64,000 bases of DNA from Podospora pseudocomata (lineage: Eukaryota > Ascomycota > Sordariomycetes > Sordariales > Podosporaceae): NCBI RefSeq assembly GCF_035222375.1, contig NW_026946363.1, forward strand, positions 6,138,001 to 6,202,000, written 5' to 3'. Positions 46,403-57,677 of the stretch are shown piece after piece (the stretch's first letter is position 1; every line of letters starts with the position of its first letter). The notes under the pieces were generated by a model. It had not been told where the DNA came from. It ran no database searches and saw only the letters and a program-made list of their open reading frames with translations. Position numbers and translations under genes: made by a program.

Positions 46403-47668
46403 ATGGTCTACGTCCGTCAAGAGCGGCTCCCGGCCCTCAAGCAATACAAGTACTCCTCGGTCGACCACTCCCTCGTCTCGAAATATATCCTCAAGCCCTT
46501 TTACACCAACGTCGTCATCAAACTGTTCCCCCTGTCCATGGCCCCCAACCTGATCACCCTGACGGGCTTCATGTTTGTCGTCGCCAACTTTTTGACCCTG
46601 CTCTGGTACAACCCCACGCTTGACCAAGACTGCCCGTCGTGGGTGTACTACTCCTGGGCTGCCGGTCTCTTCCTCTACCAGACCTTTGACGCCGTCGACG
46701 GGACCCAGGCAAGAAGGACGAAGCAGTCTGGCCCGCTGGGCGAGCTGTTCGATCACGGTGTTGACGCGCTGAACACGAGCTTGGAGGTGCTGATTTTTGC
46801 GGCGTCGCAGAACATGGGGCAGTCTTGGAAGACGGTCGCGACGCTGTTTGCGAGCTTGTTGACGTTTTATGTCCAGACCTGGGATGAGTACCACACCAAG
46901 ACTCTGACGCTCGGGATTGTCAACGGGCCGGTGGAGGGGATTTTGATTCTGGTGGGAGTGTATGCCTTGACGGGTTACAAGGGGGGGGCGAGTTTCTGGC
47001 AGCAGGGGATGCTGGCTGCTGTCGGGATCCCGCAGGAGATTTTGGGCCTGACGATCCCCGAGGGGGTTTATAACATGAACTTTACCGAGTGGTACATGGT
47101 TCAGGGAACGGTTGTGTTGGTTTACAACACTGTCGAGTCGGCGAGGAATGTGATTCGGGCGAGGAGGGCGAAGGGGGACAAGTCGCGGTATGCTCTGGTC
47201 GGGCTGGGACCATTCTTCGCGGCATGGGGGCTGATTGTGGCTTATCTGTGGTTGCAGCCGGGGATTTTGAGGGGGCATTTGGTTCCTTTTGCGCTGTTTG
47301 CCGGGTTGGTGAATGCGTATAGCGTGGGACAGATGATCACGGCGCATTTGGTCAAGTTGGATTTCCCCTACTGGAACGTCATGGTCATCCCTCTGGGCTT
47401 TGGGGTGGTGGATTCGCTTGGGCCGTTGCTGCTGAAGCATAGCCCTATTCCTGGCCTGGGGTGGCCGAGTGCCCTCGGGGATGGGGTGTATCAGGTTGCG
47501 TACATGTTCTGCATGCTGGGGATGGCGGTGGGTGTATATGGGAGTTTTGTGGTGGATGTGATTGTGACGATTTGCGACTACTTGGACATTTGGTGCTTGA
47601 CGATTAAGCACCCGTATGTTCCTGAGGAGGAGGACGAGAGCAACGGGGAGTTGAAGAAGAAGAATTGA
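46403..47668 (+). CDS. CDP-alcohol phosphatidyltransferase: choline/ethanolamine phosphotransferase (CPT1/EPT1 type)
   Basis: One exon of 421 residues. The signature of CDP-alcohol phosphotransferases, DG-x2-AR-x8-G-x3-D-x3-D, is complete at residues 99-121 (D99, G100, A103, R104, G113, D117, D121), the metal- and CDP-binding site. About eight to ten hydrophobic helices span the rest, as in yeast Cpt1/Ept1 (about 390 residues). These ER/Golgi membrane enzymes transfer phosphocholine or phosphoethanolamine from the CDP form to diacylglycerol, the last step of the Kennedy pathway. The N-terminal YKYSSVDHSLVSKYIL segment and the C-terminal cytosolic tail rich in Glu/Lys also fit. I cannot tell choline from ethanolamine specificity by reading. 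The ATG at 46403 has GACC before it. Confidence 0.95.
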   Translation: MVYVRQERLPALKQYKYSSVDHSLVSKYILKPFYTNVVIKLFPLSMAPNLITLTGFMFVVANFLTLLWYNPTLDQDCPSWVYYSWAAGLFLYQTFDAVDGTQARRTKQSGPLGELFDHGVDALNTSLEVLIFAASQNMGQSWKTVATLFASLLTFYVQTWDEYHTKTLTLGIVNGPVEGILILVGVYALTGYKGGASFWQQGMLAAVGIPQEILGLTIPEGVYNMNFTEWYMVQGTVVLVYNTVESARNVIRARRAKGDKSRYALVGLGPFFAAWGLIVAYLWLQPGILRGHLVPFALFAGLVNAYSVGQMITAHLVKLDFPYWNVMVIPLGFGVVDSLGPLLLKHSPIPGLGWPSALGDGVYQVAYMFCMLGMAVGVYGSFVVDVIVTICDYLDIWCLTIKHPYVPEEEDESNGELKKKN

Positions 47669-48627
47669 GCGGGGAGGGGAAAGTGAAGTTGAACTCGGTG
47701 GGTTGGGAGGTGGAAGGGGCGAGACAGGAAGACGGAAACTGGGTTATCCTAATGGTATACACAGGAAGAGGCACATGGTGGCGTATGAGGGAGGCGGTTT
47801 GAGAACCATTTTAGTTGTGGCCTGATCAGTTTGACCGGCAAAACATTGCAACACAACAACATGACGATTTGATACCTCTGTAGTTTTTTTAGTTTTTTAT
47901 GACGAATCTGGCTTTGGTGTTTCATGGGAGGGTATATATAGACGGATAGCTTAGCTTAGCCTTCTTTAGCTTAGCTTAGCCTTTGCTTGGGGGCGAAGGA
48001 GAAACGGTCATTTTGAACAACTTCATTATCTCAACGCTTGCATAGTCGTCTGCCTTTTGTCTTTTGTGCCCACAGTAAGCTTTAACCCACAAGGCCCTCG
48101 TAACCAGATATCCAAGAGTTTTTCAATTTTCAAATCATCCCTATCTAGTGAGATCGAAAGCCACTTCAAAACATCATTTGAGATTCAATATATGCCCAGC
48201 TTTGGATCGGCAATATCCAAACACAAAGCATGGAGGAACGAAGTTCAAAAAGAATGCGAGTGCCTCTCCCCCGCTCCCACCCATATTCACAATGTTGAAG
48301 TTTATAAAAAAAAAAAGAAATAAAAAAAGAAAAAAAGAAAAAAAGAAAAAAAGGAATGCAACCCAATAAACGCCCCTTATTTACCCTCTTGCCCAACCAC
48401 ATACCGTCCAGCCCAACCATCGTGCTCTCCCGAAAAACCGCTGCCAACCGACCCATAACCCGGGACCCCTTATAACGCCAAAAAGCTCAACCCAGTTCGT
48501 TTTTAGTGTACTGTGTGATATATGCTGGGTGACAGACTGATTTTCTTGCGTGTACGTAAAGAGAGTTGGGTGTTGTGTCGGTCATAATCTTCGTAAAAAA
48601 CTCGGCAAATCATACAACGCTGTTGAA
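47669..48627. other. Convergent intergenic region between phosphotransferase and bZIP genes
   Basis: Both neighbouring genes end here, so this is 3' untranslated sequence and spacer. It contains a 20-bp tandem duplication (47947-47983) and an A-rich tract near 48306-48354. No gene is visible. Confidence 0.6.
47947..47983. repeat. TTAGC-rich tandem duplication
   Basis: The 17-bp word TAGCTTAGCTTAGCCTT occurs at 47947-47963 and again at 47967-47983, itself built of TTAGC pentamers. It lies about 280 bp downstream of the phosphotransferase stop codon. It resembles the telomeric hexamer only partly (TTAGC, not TTAGGG). Confidence 0.85.
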
Positions 48628-49960
48628 TCAAAGAAGCTCGTCGCTCCCACTGGCCACACTCTGCTCGATGGCCATGAGAATGGCCCTTTCCTCAAACACC
48701 GGGCCCTGGCCATCGCACTTGGCCAGAGGCTTGATCCGTTCGCTGACTGCTCCGATATCAACCAGTCCACGCCGGAAGAGATCATGGCTGATGATTAGCT
48801 CCCACGTTGCGCCTGCAGCGAGAAGACGTTCGCCGCTGTCACTGGTCACTATCCTGTGGCTTGGAGTCTTGTTGGCGTGGTTCTGGAGGACGTTGGAGTA
48901 AAAGTCGGTTGGGTTGTACGACATGGGACCTGTCACGACTGGTGAGGCGCTGTTCCTGCCGGGCGACCCACCGCCGTTAGCATTGGATGTCGCCCGCAGG
49001 ATCTCGAGCTCGGTCATCTTCTGCTGCAGTTCCTTCTTCAGGCGCTCATTCTCGGTCGCCGTCTCCTGCTCCCTTTGCTCGGTTTGTTGCAGGCGGTTTT
49101 CGAGGTCCTTGACGTGGCGTTCCTTGCGCTCGCGGAAGGCTCGTTGACTACAGACAAGGTCAGCAAGGTCGTGTGCATCAATGACGGGACGGGGCCGGAA
49201 GCACGGCGGACATCCCGTCCGATGTGTTCATCCTGGGAGCCGACAGGATGGTTGGTGCAACAAAGGACGGAGCCGAAGTATCACATACGCTGCACGGTTT
49301 TGAGCTTTGCGCCTCGACTGGGCTGGGGTCAGGTCATCCTCTTCCGAATTGGACCCTTGTTGCCGACGGCTCTGCTCGTCAAAGTCTATCGTGGAGAGAG
49401 GCATGATCTCAACGGTAGGGGGCCGCGCCTGCGGGACGGCGCCATTGATGGGACCCGGCTGCACAGGTGCAGGAATGGGAGCCTGACCCGGCGGCGTGGG
49501 TGGACCCGGGAAGGTCTGCGCAGGATTGAATTGGACGTAGTTGTCGAAGTTCTGGAACTGCTCATGAGGGATGCCGTTGGGGTATTGCTCGTAGACCTCC
49601 TGAGTAATCATTGTGTAAGCCTCTCGTACGCAACGGCCAATGCGCGCTACTGCCCACAGATGGCGGGCAAATGCGGAGACCATAAGACCAGACAGCCACA
49701 CAAAAGCGAGCCCAAGTCCAGCCTGTCGGAGTACAACAAGCCGGACGCTTTCTCTTCCTCGTCCTCGTCCTCGTCCTCTTCCTCCTCTTCGTCCCTGCGC
49801 CATCCAGACTTCAGACCGAAATGCAACCTACCGGAGGTGAGGTGGTGTTGAAGTCGTCCGACGCTACCGATGTGGAATGCGCCGGAGTGAGGGGAGGAGG
49901 GATCCCCATGAATTGGTAGGGCTGAGAGCCACCAAAGTACGCAGTATGTGTGAAATCCAT
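48628..49960 (-). CDS. AP-1/Yap-type bZIP transcription factor
   Basis: Three exons in minus orientation (49960-49832, 49599-49289, 49147-48628) encode 319 residues. The basic region, near residues 137-158, reads RRKAQNRAAQRAFRERKERH, which fits the NxAAQxxFR consensus of fungal Pap1/Yap proteins, and is followed at once by a leucine zipper (about 160-200). The middle intron falls inside the basic region, between the two alanines and QRAFR. The N-terminus (YFGGSQPYQFMGIPP...) and the C-terminal block (LLAAGATWELIISHDLFRRGLVDIG...CDGQGP) look conserved rather than disordered. No Yap1-like cysteine-rich domain is present: only one cysteine lies in the C-terminal part, so a redox-sensing role like Yap1 is unlikely. 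The target pathway cannot be told. Start is the first in-frame ATG, with CGCT before it. Confidence 0.92.
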
Positions 49961-52829
49961 AGCGGCCGTTGTCCGTTGGAGAATAGAGATCACGCTATCT
50001 GCTTAGACTAGTATATAAGAGATGTGTCTGGTGCAGTGAGGGGATCCGGCCGAGCGCGAGAGAGAGAGAGAGAAGAAAAAAGGAGCGAACTTGGTAGTGT
50101 CTGGTGCGGGATGATGGGATGATCAGCAGCGAAGTCGCAGCAGGTTGACCATTGATGGCTGGCCTGAAAAAAAGGGCGGGGAACTCCAATAAGTTTATCG
50201 AGGGGACGGGGAGGGACAGGGGCAGGGGTACACGCACACGGAGGGGTGGAGTCCGCAATGTGCGGTGGGGAATTACAACAGCGCGCTAAAGTGGTCCAGT
50301 CCAGTCGAGGTCGCTGTGCCCGAGACCCCCAGTTGAAGCTGCCACTCCATGGCCAGAAAGGTACCTTTTCGTTGCAACCTCCTCCGTGAACAAACGCGTG
50401 CCGCGCCCCTCGCCAGACTCGCCCATCCCTAACCCCTCCCCTCCCCCATCGGACGAAGGACCCAGACACATGAGATCGAAATCGTGGAGCTCTGCCGCAG
50501 ATTGAAACATGTGCCACGCACGCGGAACCTGGCGACATGCTCTTATCGGCAAGGCATTTACAGCAACTCTACCATAGTACGACGAAGCTGGCTACGTTGG
50601 CTGACTGGACGCGGACAAGTCAGGGCCTCGGGCAGGATGGTCAGCTGGAACCTTGAGCAATGTCGAGTCCTGAGGTGCGCTCCCTCTATCACATATTAAG
50701 GTAGCAACCTGGAAGTTCTATGCAGAACCGACAGCGACAATGACAACATCACCAACACTCAGGACGCGGGTCCTAACACAAGACTTTCTCCAGATGCGAA
50801 GCTGATCTGATCCGTGCGAGCCTACGGTGTGATTTAGAGGCAACCAACCAACCCACAGCAGTCAGCAGACTGGCGGCCTACAATCCCATTCTCAGCGAGA
50901 TTCACAGAGCTTTGCGTTTTTCAGCCCAGTTGTCTCACAAGCAACGCTAAGCTTTGAAGGATACGGCATACTTCCCCGAAACCATACAGATCATTTGATC
51001 CATTGAAGACAGGCCAAGTATTTGCTCTTCATGTTATCCGCCGTCACCGAGCAACACAGGGGGTTGTCAAGTTGGACACCCAGGCATACTCGCTTCTACC
51101 AAAACCAATCATGCCTAGACTGTGCTAACCACGGCATGAGAAGGAACCCGTACGTGCAACAAACTAGGAGACCGCTCATCAAGCACGGCAGCTTCGCGGA
51201 GCCACATGGCACAGTCCACAACTTGCGCCATTATTCTGCCGTCCTCAGACATTGCTCAACTCCCGGGATGACTCGAGTATGAACCTGGATAGCAGTCGTG
51301 CCACAAAGTCTCCGTTGTTGACCCGAGAGCGCAGCTATCTTGGACATCCTTGTGCGATTCCAGAAGCTCGCACAGTTCCTCACAGCAGTCGTGTGTGCTA
51401 CAAAGCCCCACGCTCGAGCTTGAGTCCTCAAGGGGGTGGCCCAGCAGGCGCAACCAGGTGACTGAACCCGGGGAACGGGGCTTCATGGATGTTGTTTGGC
51501 TGCCCGGTGCACCAGGATTGCCTTCCTTCACCCCCAGAGTCACTTATGGTCTGTGCTCTGATCCGTCTGGACAGCTTTACACTTCTTTGATATATGCTTC
51601 CCCAGTTCGGCGGTTCTTCTCAAAACTGCATTGTCCCCTTCGATGCCCGAACAAACTAACCCCGTCTCCTCCGTCAGCTCTTTCCGAGCTGTGCTTCCCA
51701 CCCTCGAAAAAGCAGTATTCTTCGAGAAGCTGCAAGAGCCCGAAACACTCCAAACTGCTATTCGTCAATAACTACTCCCAAGTGTTTCGAACGGCGTCGT
51801 CGTGTGGCTTGCAGCTGACCACCAGGGGAAGGGGGAGGCTTCAGTCGGCACAATATCTGCCAGGAAAATCGTGCAACAGGACCGGGTGCCTCCGATCTGA
51901 CAACCTGGAGGTTCGAGCTTCAACATACACCTATCACAGCGGTTGAACAAATGGTATCCGGTGGAGGGCGCGGCTCCTCACTGCTCACGCAATTTTTTGG
52001 CTCGTTCGGGAGCAGGGCTTGGCTTGGCTTATACGCCGCACCCATGCGTCGCCGACTTCTCTTGAGCATGCACCCAAAGCACAGATCCGCACCTTATTTG
52101 AGCCAGAATCGCCGATATGTGGTTCCCCTCTTCCACCGAACCCTCTCTTTTGCTGTGCAGGTGGCATTTTGGTTGTTGTGCGTTGTGTCGTTCCCCACCT
52201 TCAACCTGGACCGTTTTCTGGCTTTGGTTTGTGTGAACGAATCGGGACCTCCCCGCTTCACTGCCCTATGCGGTGAGCAAACGGAGAACTCCGTCGTTAG
52301 TTCCCGGTCTGATTCGGGGCGTTGTTGTCCAGCCTTCATTGAACAGGGGCGGAAAATGCACACGCACACAAACATGCCCGTTCAGATGACCACATACATG
52401 GCCAGCAATTCAAGCTGCCATCTCTTTTTATCAGGATCTGTGGATTACCCAAGAAAGGCTACCTGCAAGGTGAGTCAGCAGAGGTGCAATAGACCGCTGT
52501 CCAGAGCTTGGCAGCGTCAGCCGGAAGCTTCTTCTGGATATTTCTTCGTATTATTGCTAGTCCAAGACATGATCGCCATCTACTAAAGTCCAAAAAAAGG
52601 GGGCCGAGAGCAGTCCAGGAACACATTATGTTAACAAAAAAGGTAGGACTTGGACCCAGATGCCTCTCTCAGGTTGAGCCTCATGTTGTCAGATTTGGAG
52701 ATCTTGTGATGGAAAGCCGGGTAACGGCACCGAATAACTACCGCATATTTTCCAGAGGAGACACAGGGTCCATAGGAACTCGTACCTTCCTCTAACGACT
52801 TGCCTTGTACAGACTGAACTCATGTGTTT
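49961..52829. other. Gene-poor region upstream of the bZIP gene
   Basis: The first part should be promoter of the bZIP gene. I find no recognisable gene in the remaining 2 kb or more. Two plus-strand frames of about 200 codons (51350-51946 and 51951-52586) have mixed Ser/Arg/Cys composition, no domain and no signal that links them, and are best treated as chance frames. Confidence 0.5.
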
Positions 52830-53035
52830 ATGCTAAAATACTATAGAAGAAACAAAAGGAATAAATCGTTATACAAAAACTCCTTCCGACGTAAAAAGTA
52901 TATGAAAAAATATTACTTTAAAATATTATAGTTAAAGGGAAAATAACTTTAATTATATCTAATATTACAAATATAGGACCCTCGAACGATATAATCCTAA
53001 AGCAACTATAATATAAAAATTATAACCTAGATATC
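52830..53035. other. AT-rich island (about 80 % A+T), probably RIP-degraded
   Basis: Between about 52830 and 53035 the sequence is nearly all A and T, with many TATA, TTAA and AATA words, and sits directly against a GC-rich block that begins at 53036. Such sharp AT islands are typical of RIP-mutated repeats in sordariomycetes. No family can be recognised within it. Confidence 0.5.
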
Positions 53036-53382
53036 TGTCACGGACCTGACATAAGTGGGGAGCGCGGGGCGCGACTCGTCCAACCACTGGAACAGGAAAA
53101 GTGGGGAAGTCGTATTATCACTAGTGCCAAAGGTGATAATCACGATTATCACCAGCCTTCGATGAACGACGAGTGATAATGGTGATAAACCGGTCTATAT
53201 ATACGGAGGAACTGGCTGGTGGAGATAGACAGTTCCGCAGTATGCAATTCAGATTGTATTCACGGTATCTTGTGTTTACATTGAGACATCTTGTTGTGCA
53301 CTGTTTAGCTGCACCGAACCAATTGTCAGAAGTTACCTTCAACCCGTATCCCTTTCAGAGGTTCTGTACAGGGGTTCGTTAC
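53036..53382 (+). mobile_element. Possible solitary LTR (fossil) of an LTR retrotransposon
   Basis: The stretch begins with TGTCACGGACC, ends with GTTCGTTACA (so TG...CA limits), and contains a promoter-like part: five GATA-type words, then TATATATA at 53196, about 160 bp from the left end. The size, about 350 bp, suits a fungal LTR. No internal region, primer-binding site or second LTR is next to it, and I see no clear target-site duplication, so the right limit and the identity are weak. If real, it is an old, solitary remnant beside AT-rich decayed DNA. Confidence 0.3.
53115..53203 (+). promoter_or_regulatory. Cluster of five GATA words upstream of a TATA box
   Basis: TGATAA or its complement TTATCA occurs at 53115, 53134, 53146, 53174 and 53183, two of them forming a 10-bp inverted repeat (53132-53141 and 53144-53153). 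TATATATA follows at 53196-53203. GATA factors (nitrogen, iron or light regulators) bind such sites in fungi. No gene directly downstream is visible, so this may be the promoter part of the possible LTR. Confidence 0.4.
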
Positions 53383-54901
53383 ATGTACATACCACCGGCA
53401 TCTTCGCTTGCAACTTACAGCAGTGGCCCCTATACTACAAAATCATTGACATATAAATGTAGGTTAAGCACCTATTATATAGTGAACTATGCCTTGAAAG
53501 ACAATTATTAGACCTTTCAAAATGTTTAATAAGCTTTTAAAGATAGTTAAAAGACCTTCAGAGATATTTAAAGTACCTATTAGCTTGCTTTTGAGGCATG
53601 GTTTATGATATGATGGCAGAAAGTTGGGACCTGGGAGTGTTGACATCTACAGGCAAGTGACACCTTCTTGCCAACGGATCGAACCGGCTGGCAGCAAGGG
53701 ACGGGAAGCTGCAAGGGGAGAGAGCGGTTGCCTTATCAGATCCTGTCAGGGACAGGTATCAAAAGAGGTGAGCTGGAAGGGTTGCTCTTGCAGAAAGCAA
53801 ATCAAACAACTACTATTGAATGACGGGTTAAAGGAAAAAGTGCTCAACAGAGGGGAGGCTTGGAATACAATACTTTGTACAGCAAACTCTCTTATCTAGA
53901 GAAGAAGATTCCTGTGTCTTTTGAAGTAGAGCCGATCGCCTCGCGATATGGGAGTCCCATCGTTCATTTTGGAGATGGAGTTTCAACCGGTGACGAGGTG
54001 GGGTGGCTATTTGATGGTGGGGGTCCCAGGGAACATCGCAATTGCAACGGTCGCCAGCATGCGGAGGGAGAAGCAGGTCCAAGAGATCGGTCTGGCAGGT
54101 GAGGGTGTCCCATCTTGGCAGTGATGGAGTGGACGGGCGGGCATATTAAACCACCAGACTGTCCCACGCTGCTCATCGTGTTCCCGAGACCCCGCCACCC
54201 AATCGACATGCGGTTGCCGTGTTGCAGGCTGTTTTGACATCTCTCACAAATCTTACTGACGGTATACCAGGCCCGGACTGGATAATTTCAGTTGTGCCAG
54301 ATTGGAAATCTCCATGAGCATACCTTAGGCCGAATCTTCTGGCAGTCCCTTCCCTGGAGCAAAATCAGGCAAGCAGCTCCCGACATCCGACCTTCAGCGT
54401 AGATTCAAGATCTGAGTTTTGTTTATTTTCACAGCTCAAGAACAGAGGCCAGGCTCTGGCTAGATCGACGCCCCGAATGCCTTCAGCGTGTCACCAACCA
54501 CACAACGTTCGCTCAACGGATAGCTCCAGACCGCTGCCCGCTGCCAACATCAGCCAGCCAGCCAACAACTCCCACGAAATCCTGACGGAAGAGGCGTTAT
54601 TAAGCTTTCAACACCAACGTCAACATTTCTCCACCTCGGCATTTGCCAACGATCTCGAATCTTCCTGTACCGACGACACCTGGCCCGTGAGCGTCTCTCC
54701 TTCCAGGAACGATTACAAGCACAGTCACTGGAAGGCAGTCCTCGATGGTCACAGATTACCAGCCCAAGACAGTATTCATATCCATACCTTGGCCTCATCG
54801 ATATCATCATCGGCACAGTACCGACCCTGGTTGTACATCACGGCTGTGTACAAGGCTCTGGTCTGGGCCTCAAGCCGAGGACGGGAAGCCTCCACTTCAC
54901 A
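53383..54901. other. Gene-poor region with a second AT-rich stretch, then the leader of the channel gene
   Basis: A second AT-rich stretch lies at about 53500-53600. Between 53860 and 54240 the sequence returns to normal composition and short frames appear on both strands, without domains. From about 54400 to 54901 lies the probable promoter and leader of the TRP/FLC-type gene; a plus-strand frame of 181 codons (54477-55022) overlaps its first exon in another frame and is rejected. Confidence 0.5.
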
Positions 54902-57677
54902 ATGGCAACATGGAGTGGCCAACGGACACGCCTTACAATGCTCTTGCATATCATCCTATTCACGTCTCTGTCGAGGGCTGCTAAGGTCATGTTCACGACA
55001 GGGACAGATGTTGATGGTGTGACACGAGAACTCGCTGCAAATCGGTATCCAGCTCTCTATACTGGTGATTATGGCGACTGCATGGGCGGAAACAGTCTAT
55101 TCAGCATCAGCAAATTTGATGCTGCGTATTATGCCGACAACATGACGATAGTGCTTCATATGGACGGCACTAGCAGTTTGAGGAACGAGTCCCTGATGAT
55201 GCGCATTGCTGTTGATGCATATGGCGAGAACCGATTTGATAAGATCGTGAATCCTTGCAACCTCAACATTGCTAGGTGAGTCCGAATTGGCTCCGGACTT
55301 GAAAGACGTATACTTACAAACATGCAGTCTATGTCCTGTTCTTCCTGATGTGCCATTCCGAGCCTGGGTAGAAATTCGTGTTGGCCCACAGCAGATAGGG
55401 GGCATACCTGACATTGCTTACGAGATACCCGATTTCGAAGGCACAACTCGAGTGCAAATCTTTGCCAGCTCTGGTCAACAAGAGGCTGGATGTTTCCAAG
55501 CTGCCATGCAGAACGGGAAGAGTCTTTCGCACGCGTATGCTATCGCGCCCTTCATGGGCCTTTTCACAATGGTCGCCATCATCGCCTCATTTTCCACTGC
55601 GGCATACGGAATAAGCGTCCCTCACATGAGGATGCACCACGCTCATTCGCTCTCGGTCTTCATCGTATTCGATACCTTCCAGACAATATTCTTCTCGGGG
55701 GCACTTTCTGTCAAGTGGCCATCGATCCTCGTTGCATGGTGGTCAAACTTTGCCTGGTCCGCTGGCTTCATCTACGCGCCCCCTTTTGTCCAGTCGATCC
55801 ACTCTTTTGCAGGCGTCCAGGGGAACCTGGGGCACGTCGATGGTTCCGGTCCTATGATTATCAACAGAGGAGAACATTTAGTTGACAAGATCTATGGGCG
55901 ATCTCTGATGACCAGGGGCTCGTTCAACGCCACTGATCCTTGGCGGTATGAATGGGGTGGTGATCCAGTAGCCCCTGGGTTACCACTTCCAGGCACTTGG
56001 AGTGGCTTTCCTGCAACGCTGGCGGCAATTGGAATTCCAGCTGCCGATGCCTTTGTGTTCGGCTTGCTTTGGTTTCTGATAGCCGTCGCTTTGGTCATGT
56101 TTGCCGTCATTGGTGTCAAGATCTTGTTTGAGGGTCTCGCGAAAGCGAGGCTAGTCAAAGAGGATAGGCTTGCCTACTTTCGAAGCTACTGGGTCGGATT
56201 CCTCGGCCATGCTCTGTTACGAACACTGGTTATTGGGTTCTTCATGCTTATGACCCTGGCTATTTTCCAGTTCAAAATTCGGGGCTCTGTTGGCGCGATA
56301 GCAGTTGCGGCTGTGGTGTTCTTCGTTGTTTTGATGGGGGTGACGTCGCTAGTGGCGTATGGGGTCTGGTGTCGAACTCGACACGGTACTTTCACCATCA
56401 CGAAGGACCGGGCTGTTTTCTACCGATCAACGTGGCGTGTTTCAATAATTTTGGAGACCAGGATAAAGGAGCACAACTTGGAGGTCAAGCCTATCCTCAG
56501 CATCCCAGTCTATCGCCTTCGACACAACAACCACGACGACGACTACCCTACCGTCCATCTAGATCAGCTGTACGTTAAGAGATTTGCATGGCTCACAGCG
56601 CGCTACAGACGCACACGGTGGTGGTTCTTTGCTTACTACATTACATATTCATTTGTTCGAGCAGCTTTCATAGGAGGAGCTGGGGACGTTCCTCTTGTGC
56701 AGGTTTACGGTGTACTGGCGCTTGACATAGTCAACCTTGCCATCAGCGCTATCTCAAAACCCTTCGAAGGAACTCGAAACACGGCTATGGGTGTCTGGAT
56801 ACTCGGCCTTTGCAAGATATTGACCACCGGCATCTCGATTGCTTTTCTTCCTCAGCTCAAAGTCAACCGTATTATCACCACTGCGCTCGGGGTAATCATC
56901 ATTGTGATCCAGGGCTTCACTACCGTTGCCTTGATCATCTTGATTATCTTGAGCGCCCTTTCTTCGAGGCTTTCGCTACTACGGAATCAAGAAGAGTTCA
57001 CGCCACGATGGCTCGACAAGGTTCGCATCCGTTATTTTGAAAAGATGCAGACAAAGGCACAAGACAGATGGAAACCCCCCAGGGGACTGGTCTCGAAGGA
57101 TGATGAGATAAAAGGACCAACAACACCGCCATCGCCACACTTTTCCGTCACTGGTGTTCGACGTGGCTCTAAGATCGAAGATGACTTTGACGGCAGCACT
57201 GTATACAATTCGCAACAGTCGCTCCGTGAAAAAGGAAGCGACCAATCCTTGACCGAGCAGCCTCGTGGCCGTCACAGCCAGGCTGGTAGTGCCAGATCTT
57301 GGCTGAGTACGGGGAGTCTGCCTCGGACGGGTCGTGCGAGTCGCATGTCGTGGTCTTCAAGAGAGTGTGCGGATCCGGCTTTGCTAGAGCGGCCGGATAG
57401 TACTCTCGCCAAACGGTTGAGTGGAATCACTTTTACCGTTACACCAGACGATGGCAGTAGCATGATGACCAGGGACAATGCCAGGGTGTCGGGTGAATCG
57501 ACCACCTCTCACGTCCGACCGCAAGCCAGCTACCGCAGCTTCAGGTCACAGTCCACGTCGAGGGCGTCGAGTATCCATGAGAAGGCCAGCACTCCGACAC
57601 CGACCCGGGAGACGTTTGGGTTGCCGGCGCTCACTCGTCCATCGACATTGCCAGAGGCTGCGGAACCAGACGAGTAG
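54902..57677 (+). CDS. TRP/FLC-family channel-like membrane protein with ML-like domain
   Basis: Two exons, 54902-55275 and 55328-57677, encode 907 residues. A signal peptide (about 1-27) precedes a lumenal/extracellular domain (28-215) with paired cysteines (GDCMGG, NPCNLN, SLCP) like the ML-like N-domain of fungal TRP-type proteins. Eight to ten transmembrane helices follow (about 220-690), grouped as in the FLC/Pkd2 family, then a cytosolic tail of about 220 residues rich in Ser, Pro, Arg and Thr with many phosphorylation-type sites. Yeast Flc1-3 and YOR365C and S. pombe Pkd2/Trp663 belong to the same family; roles include calcium homeostasis, FAD or haem transport into the ER, and cell-wall integrity. 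Which branch applies here I cannot say from reading. The ATG at 54902 gives the signal peptide. Confidence 0.9.

Noticed and set aside
46394-47611. A 405-codon minus-strand frame covering nearly the whole phosphotransferase gene
   Set aside because: It is a mirror of a GC-rich coding exon in the opposite strand; the plus-strand product has the full CDP-alcohol signature and helices, the minus product has none.
51350-52586. Two consecutive plus-strand frames of about 200 codons in the gene-poor region
   Set aside because: Mixed Ser/Arg/Cys composition, no signal or domain, no splice logic joining them. A lineage-specific gene cannot be excluded without transcripts.
53036-53382. The possible LTR considered as a full retrotransposon
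   Set aside because: No internal coding region, primer-binding site or partner LTR is visible within the window; at most a solitary remnant.
53660-53760. A B-box-like GGTTCGATCC on the minus strand near 53671-53680, considered as a tRNA
   Set aside because: No A-box at the right distance and no cloverleaf could be drawn.
54477-55022. A 181-codon plus-strand frame overlapping the first exon of the TRP/FLC-type gene
   Set aside because: It ends inside the exon in a different frame; the channel frame has signal peptide, cysteines and helices, so this frame is most likely leader.
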